DNA from: Acidimicrobiia bacterium
GTDB taxonomy: Bacteria > Actinomycetota > Acidimicrobiia > Acidimicrobiales > CATQHL01
Reading direction: 5' to 3'
NCBI GenBank assembly: GCA_021296435.1
Contig: JAGWAK010000022.1
Location: 383-16,074, forward strand
DNA: 15,692 nt
Position 1 is the first letter of the stretch, and each line of letters starts with the position of its first letter. Below, in pieces: positions 14,090 through 15,692 of this stretch. The translations under genes were made by a program, and so were the position numbers. The notes beneath the pieces were generated by a model. That model had not been told where the DNA came from. It saw only the letters and a program-made list of their open reading frames with translations, and did not search any database.

Positions 14090-14123
14090 CGGACAGGCCC
14101 GAAGCGGTGGGTAAGGTGCGACT
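14090..14123 (+). promoter_or_regulatory. Leaderless promoter for glpX
   Basis: TAAGGT (14112-14117) lies 6 nt before GTG 14124. CGGACA at 14090-14095, with a 16-nt spacer, matches the -35 consensus at four of six positions. This is the clearest promoter in the window and supports GTG 14124 as the start. Confidence 0.55.
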
Positions 14124-15095
14124 GTGGACTTCCAGCCGGGGCGGAACCTGGCGCTCGAACTCGTGCGGGTCACCGAAGCGGCAGCCATTGGAGCTGCTCG
14201 CTGGATGGGGCGGGCGGACAAGAACGGGGCCGACGGGGCGGCCGTAGACGGCATGCGCGCCGCGCTGAGCGACGTGCACATGGACGGCATCGTCGTGATC
14301 GGCGAGGGCGAGAAGGACGAGGCCCCCATGCTTTACAACGGCGAGCAGGTGGGCGACGGAACGCCGCCGCTGTGCGACGTGGCCGTGGATCCCATCGACG
14401 GCACGACGCTCGTCTCGCTCGGGCGCGGGAATGCCCTGGCGGTGATCGCCGTGTCCAACCGCGGCTCCATGTACGACCCCGGGGCGTGCGTGTACATGAA
14501 CAAGATCGCCGTCGGCCCCAGCGCGGCGGGCACGATCGACATCGAAGCCTCCCCCACGGAGAACCTGAACCGGGTGGCCGACGCCAAGGGCGAGAAGGTG
14601 TCCGATCTGAGTGCCGTGATCCTCGACCGGCCGCGCCACGACGACCTCATTGCCGAGGTCCGCGAGGCGGGAGCCCGCATCCGCCTGATCCCCGATGGCG
14701 ACGTGGCCGGCGCCATCAGCACCGCCTGGCCCGAGTCGGGCGCCGACATCCTCTTCGGCATCGGCGGCACGCCTGAGGGCGTCATCTCGGCGGCTGCCCT
14801 CAAGTGCATGGGCGGCGACATGCAGGGGAAGCTCTGGCCCCGCGACGACGCCGAGCGCGCGGCCGCCGTGGCCGACGGCAACGACCTCGACGCCGTCTTG
14901 GGCATCGACGACCTGGTCGCCGGCGACAACTGCTTCTTCGCCGCCACCGGTGTTACCAACGGCGACCTGCTGCGGGGCGTCGACTTCCACTCCTGGGGGT
15001 TCTCCACGCAGTCGGTGGTGATGCGCTCACGCTCGGGCACCGTTCGCCTCATCAACACCCGTCACCGCCCCACCGGCAGCGACCCCTACGCCTGA
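14124..15095 (+). CDS. glpX: Class II fructose-1,6-bisphosphatase GlpX
   Basis: GlpX hydrolyses fructose 1,6-bisphosphate to fructose 6-phosphate in gluconeogenesis. It is often the essential or only such enzyme in Actinobacteria. The 323-residue product shows ADKNGADGAAVDGMR (31-45), the metal-binding loop GEGEKDEAPMLY (60-71), the phosphatase signature DVAVDPIDGTT (85-95), and GIGGTPEGV with glutamate E218 near the metal site. The later motif MGGDMQGKLWP is diagnostic for the class II family. Length is close to the usual 320-340. The start is GTG 14124 with a leaderless promoter. It is divergent from the zinc-ribbon gene and is followed after 133 nt by a lipoprotein gene. Nothing in it looks damaged. 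Confidence 0.97.
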   Translation: MDFQPGRNLALELVRVTEAAAIGAARWMGRADKNGADGAAVDGMRAALSDVHMDGIVVIGEGEKDEAPMLYNGEQVGDGTPPLCDVAVDPIDGTTLVSLGRGNALAVIAVSNRGSMYDPGACVYMNKIAVGPSAAGTIDIEASPTENLNRVADAKGEKVSDLSAVILDRPRHDDLIAEVREAGARIRLIPDGDVAGAISTAWPESGADILFGIGGTPEGVISAAALKCMGGDMQGKLWPRDDAERAAAVADGNDLDAVLGIDDLVAGDNCFFAATGVTNGDLLRGVDFHSWGFSTQSVVMRSRSGTVRLINTRHRPTGSDPYA

Positions 15096-15111
15096 GCCGG
15101 GCCCCCGGATC

Positions 15112-15127
15112 TTCCCGCCGGCGGGAA
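15112..15127. terminator. Perfect 16-nt palindrome downstream of glpX
   Basis: TTCCCGCCGGCGGGAA is perfectly self-complementary and lies 17 nt after the glpX stop. It could fold with a 6-bp stem and a 4-base loop. It may act as a terminator or as an operator for the next gene; no T-tract follows. Confidence 0.4.
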
Positions 15128-15188
15128 CCAGCGCCGGACGGCGAGCGTCGGAACCGATGAGCGGCCGGGTCTCGGGTCGCTGCGCAAC

Positions 15189-15224
15189 CGACGACACGGA
15201 GGCTGGCGACGACACGGAGGCTGG
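15189..15224 (+). repeat. Tandem 18-bp duplication carrying the ribosome binding site
   Basis: The unit CGACGACACGGAGGCTGG occurs twice in direct, perfect tandem at 15189-15206 and 15207-15224. Each copy contains GGAGG. The second GGAGG (15216-15220) is 8 nt before ATG 15229, while the first is a further 18 nt away. Confidence 0.75.
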
Positions 15225-15228
15225 ATCG

Positions 15229-15447
15229 ATGAACGCCAAGCCCAAGACCACATCCTTGCCGGGCGCCGCCGTCGCGCTGGCAGCGCTGGTCCTGCTGATC
15301 GCCGCGAGCTGCGGCGGGACGTCCGAGCCGGAGCCGGTGCCGACGACGGTGGCTCCCCCCGCCCCCACCACCGAGGCCGTGGCGCCCGGGACCCCCACGC
15401 CGGCCCCGACCCCGCCGGAACCAACTCCGACACCGCCGCCCGGTTGA
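15229..15447 (+). CDS. Putative lipoprotein, N-terminal part, ended by apparent frameshift
   Basis: ATG 15229 is preferred over an in-frame ATG at 15157 because GGAGG at 15216-15220 is properly spaced and the product then begins with a standard signal sequence. That signal has two lysines, a hydrophobic stretch AAVALAALVLLIAAS, and a candidate lipidated cysteine C28 before Gly-Gly. The lipobox is imperfect (A at -3). A Pro/Thr-rich linker of about 40 residues (TPTPAPTPPEPTPTPPP) follows, as in exported proteins that cross the wall. The frame stops at 15447 after 72 residues, before any folded domain. A folded-looking sequence continues in another frame directly after it, so this is likely the first part of a longer protein. 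It would be exported and anchored to the membrane. Confidence 0.6.
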   Translation: MNAKPKTTSLPGAAVALAALVLLIAASCGGTSEPEPVPTTVAPPAPTTEAVAPGTPTPAPTPPEPTPTPPPG

Positions 15448-15692
15448 AGCCCCGGTGACCGTCACCAGCACGGAGTTGCTCTGGGAAGGATCCGACCTCT
15501 ACGTGCGCGCCACCTTCGTGATATCCGAACAGGACGGCTGCTACCGCCGGGGCCGCGAGGAAGCCACCGTCGACGGCGCCACCATCAACGTGACAGTCAC
15601 CGCCTGGGTGCCGGCGCCAACCCCCTGGGCAATCGACTGCTCCAACGAGACCCTCGAGCTCGACGCCATCGCCCACGTAGACGCCCCACTCA
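15446..15692 (+). pseudogene. Continuation of the lipoprotein in a shifted frame, cut by the window end
   Basis: Frame 2 is open from about 15437 to the window end and reads VEAPVTVTSTELLWEGSDLY, then RATFVISEQDGCYRRGREEATVDG, with two cysteines and many beta-strand-like stretches. It looks like the extracellular domain expected after the Pro/Thr linker. Removing one C from the CCC at 15439-15441 joins the two frames smoothly as PTPPPVEAPVTVT. A sequencing or assembly error, a true frameshift mutation, or +1 slippage at this proline run could each explain it. A separate gene starting at GTG 15455 is less likely because there is no ribosome binding site or signal peptide. Confidence 0.55.

Noticed and set aside
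15455..15692. Separate gene starting at GTG 15455
   Set aside because: There is no ribosome binding site, and the sequence joins naturally to the upstream Pro/Thr linker after removal of one base.

Overview
The window is very GC-rich by eye, densely coded, and rich in GTG starts. Its MurA carries the Asp-type active site known from mycobacteria, and many genes appear to start leaderless, with a TANNNT-like box exactly 6 nt before the start codon. Together these point to a high-GC actinomycete. The mix of small hypothetical membrane and zinc-ribbon proteins suggests class Acidimicrobiia, but this is an inference and not proven here. I see no rRNA, tRNA, CRISPR array or insertion sequence.

Layout. 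1-872: end of a peptide ABC transporter operon, with the C-terminus of an OppD/DppD-type ATPase followed by a DppF/OppF-type ATPase gene broken by an internal deletion. 885-1754: a multi-pass membrane protein of unknown function. 1768-3990 (minus): cysteine desulfurase and mnmA, a sulfur-relay pair for tRNA 2-thiouridine. 4155-5400 (plus): SAM methyltransferase and an SRPBCC protein. 5417-6346 (minus): zinc-finger rhomboid protease. 6503-6682 (plus): an overlooked 59-residue membrane protein. 6679-8025 (minus): murA. 8076-9746 (plus): an MFS transporter with an unusual N-terminal soluble domain. 9752-11028 (minus): J-domain protein and alpha/beta hydrolase overlapping by 4 nt. 11115-13030 (plus): a beta-hydroxyacid dehydrogenase-like enzyme and a 2-oxoglutarate/Fe(II) oxygenase. 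13122-13964 (minus): a zinc-ribbon protein with a duplicated domain. 14124-15095 (plus): glpX fructose-1,6-bisphosphatase. 15229-end: a lipoprotein gene with an apparent one-base frameshift.

Most of this is ordinary chromosomal housekeeping arranged as short, divergently transcribed units. Intergenic gaps are all under 300 bp and hold promoters, hairpins and two copies of a dispersed palindromic repeat. The items most worth following are the recurrent leaderless promoter geometry, the natural Cys-to-Asp MurA, the broken transporter ATPase, the oxygenase/dehydrogenase pair, the MFS fusion, and the frameshifted lipoprotein.
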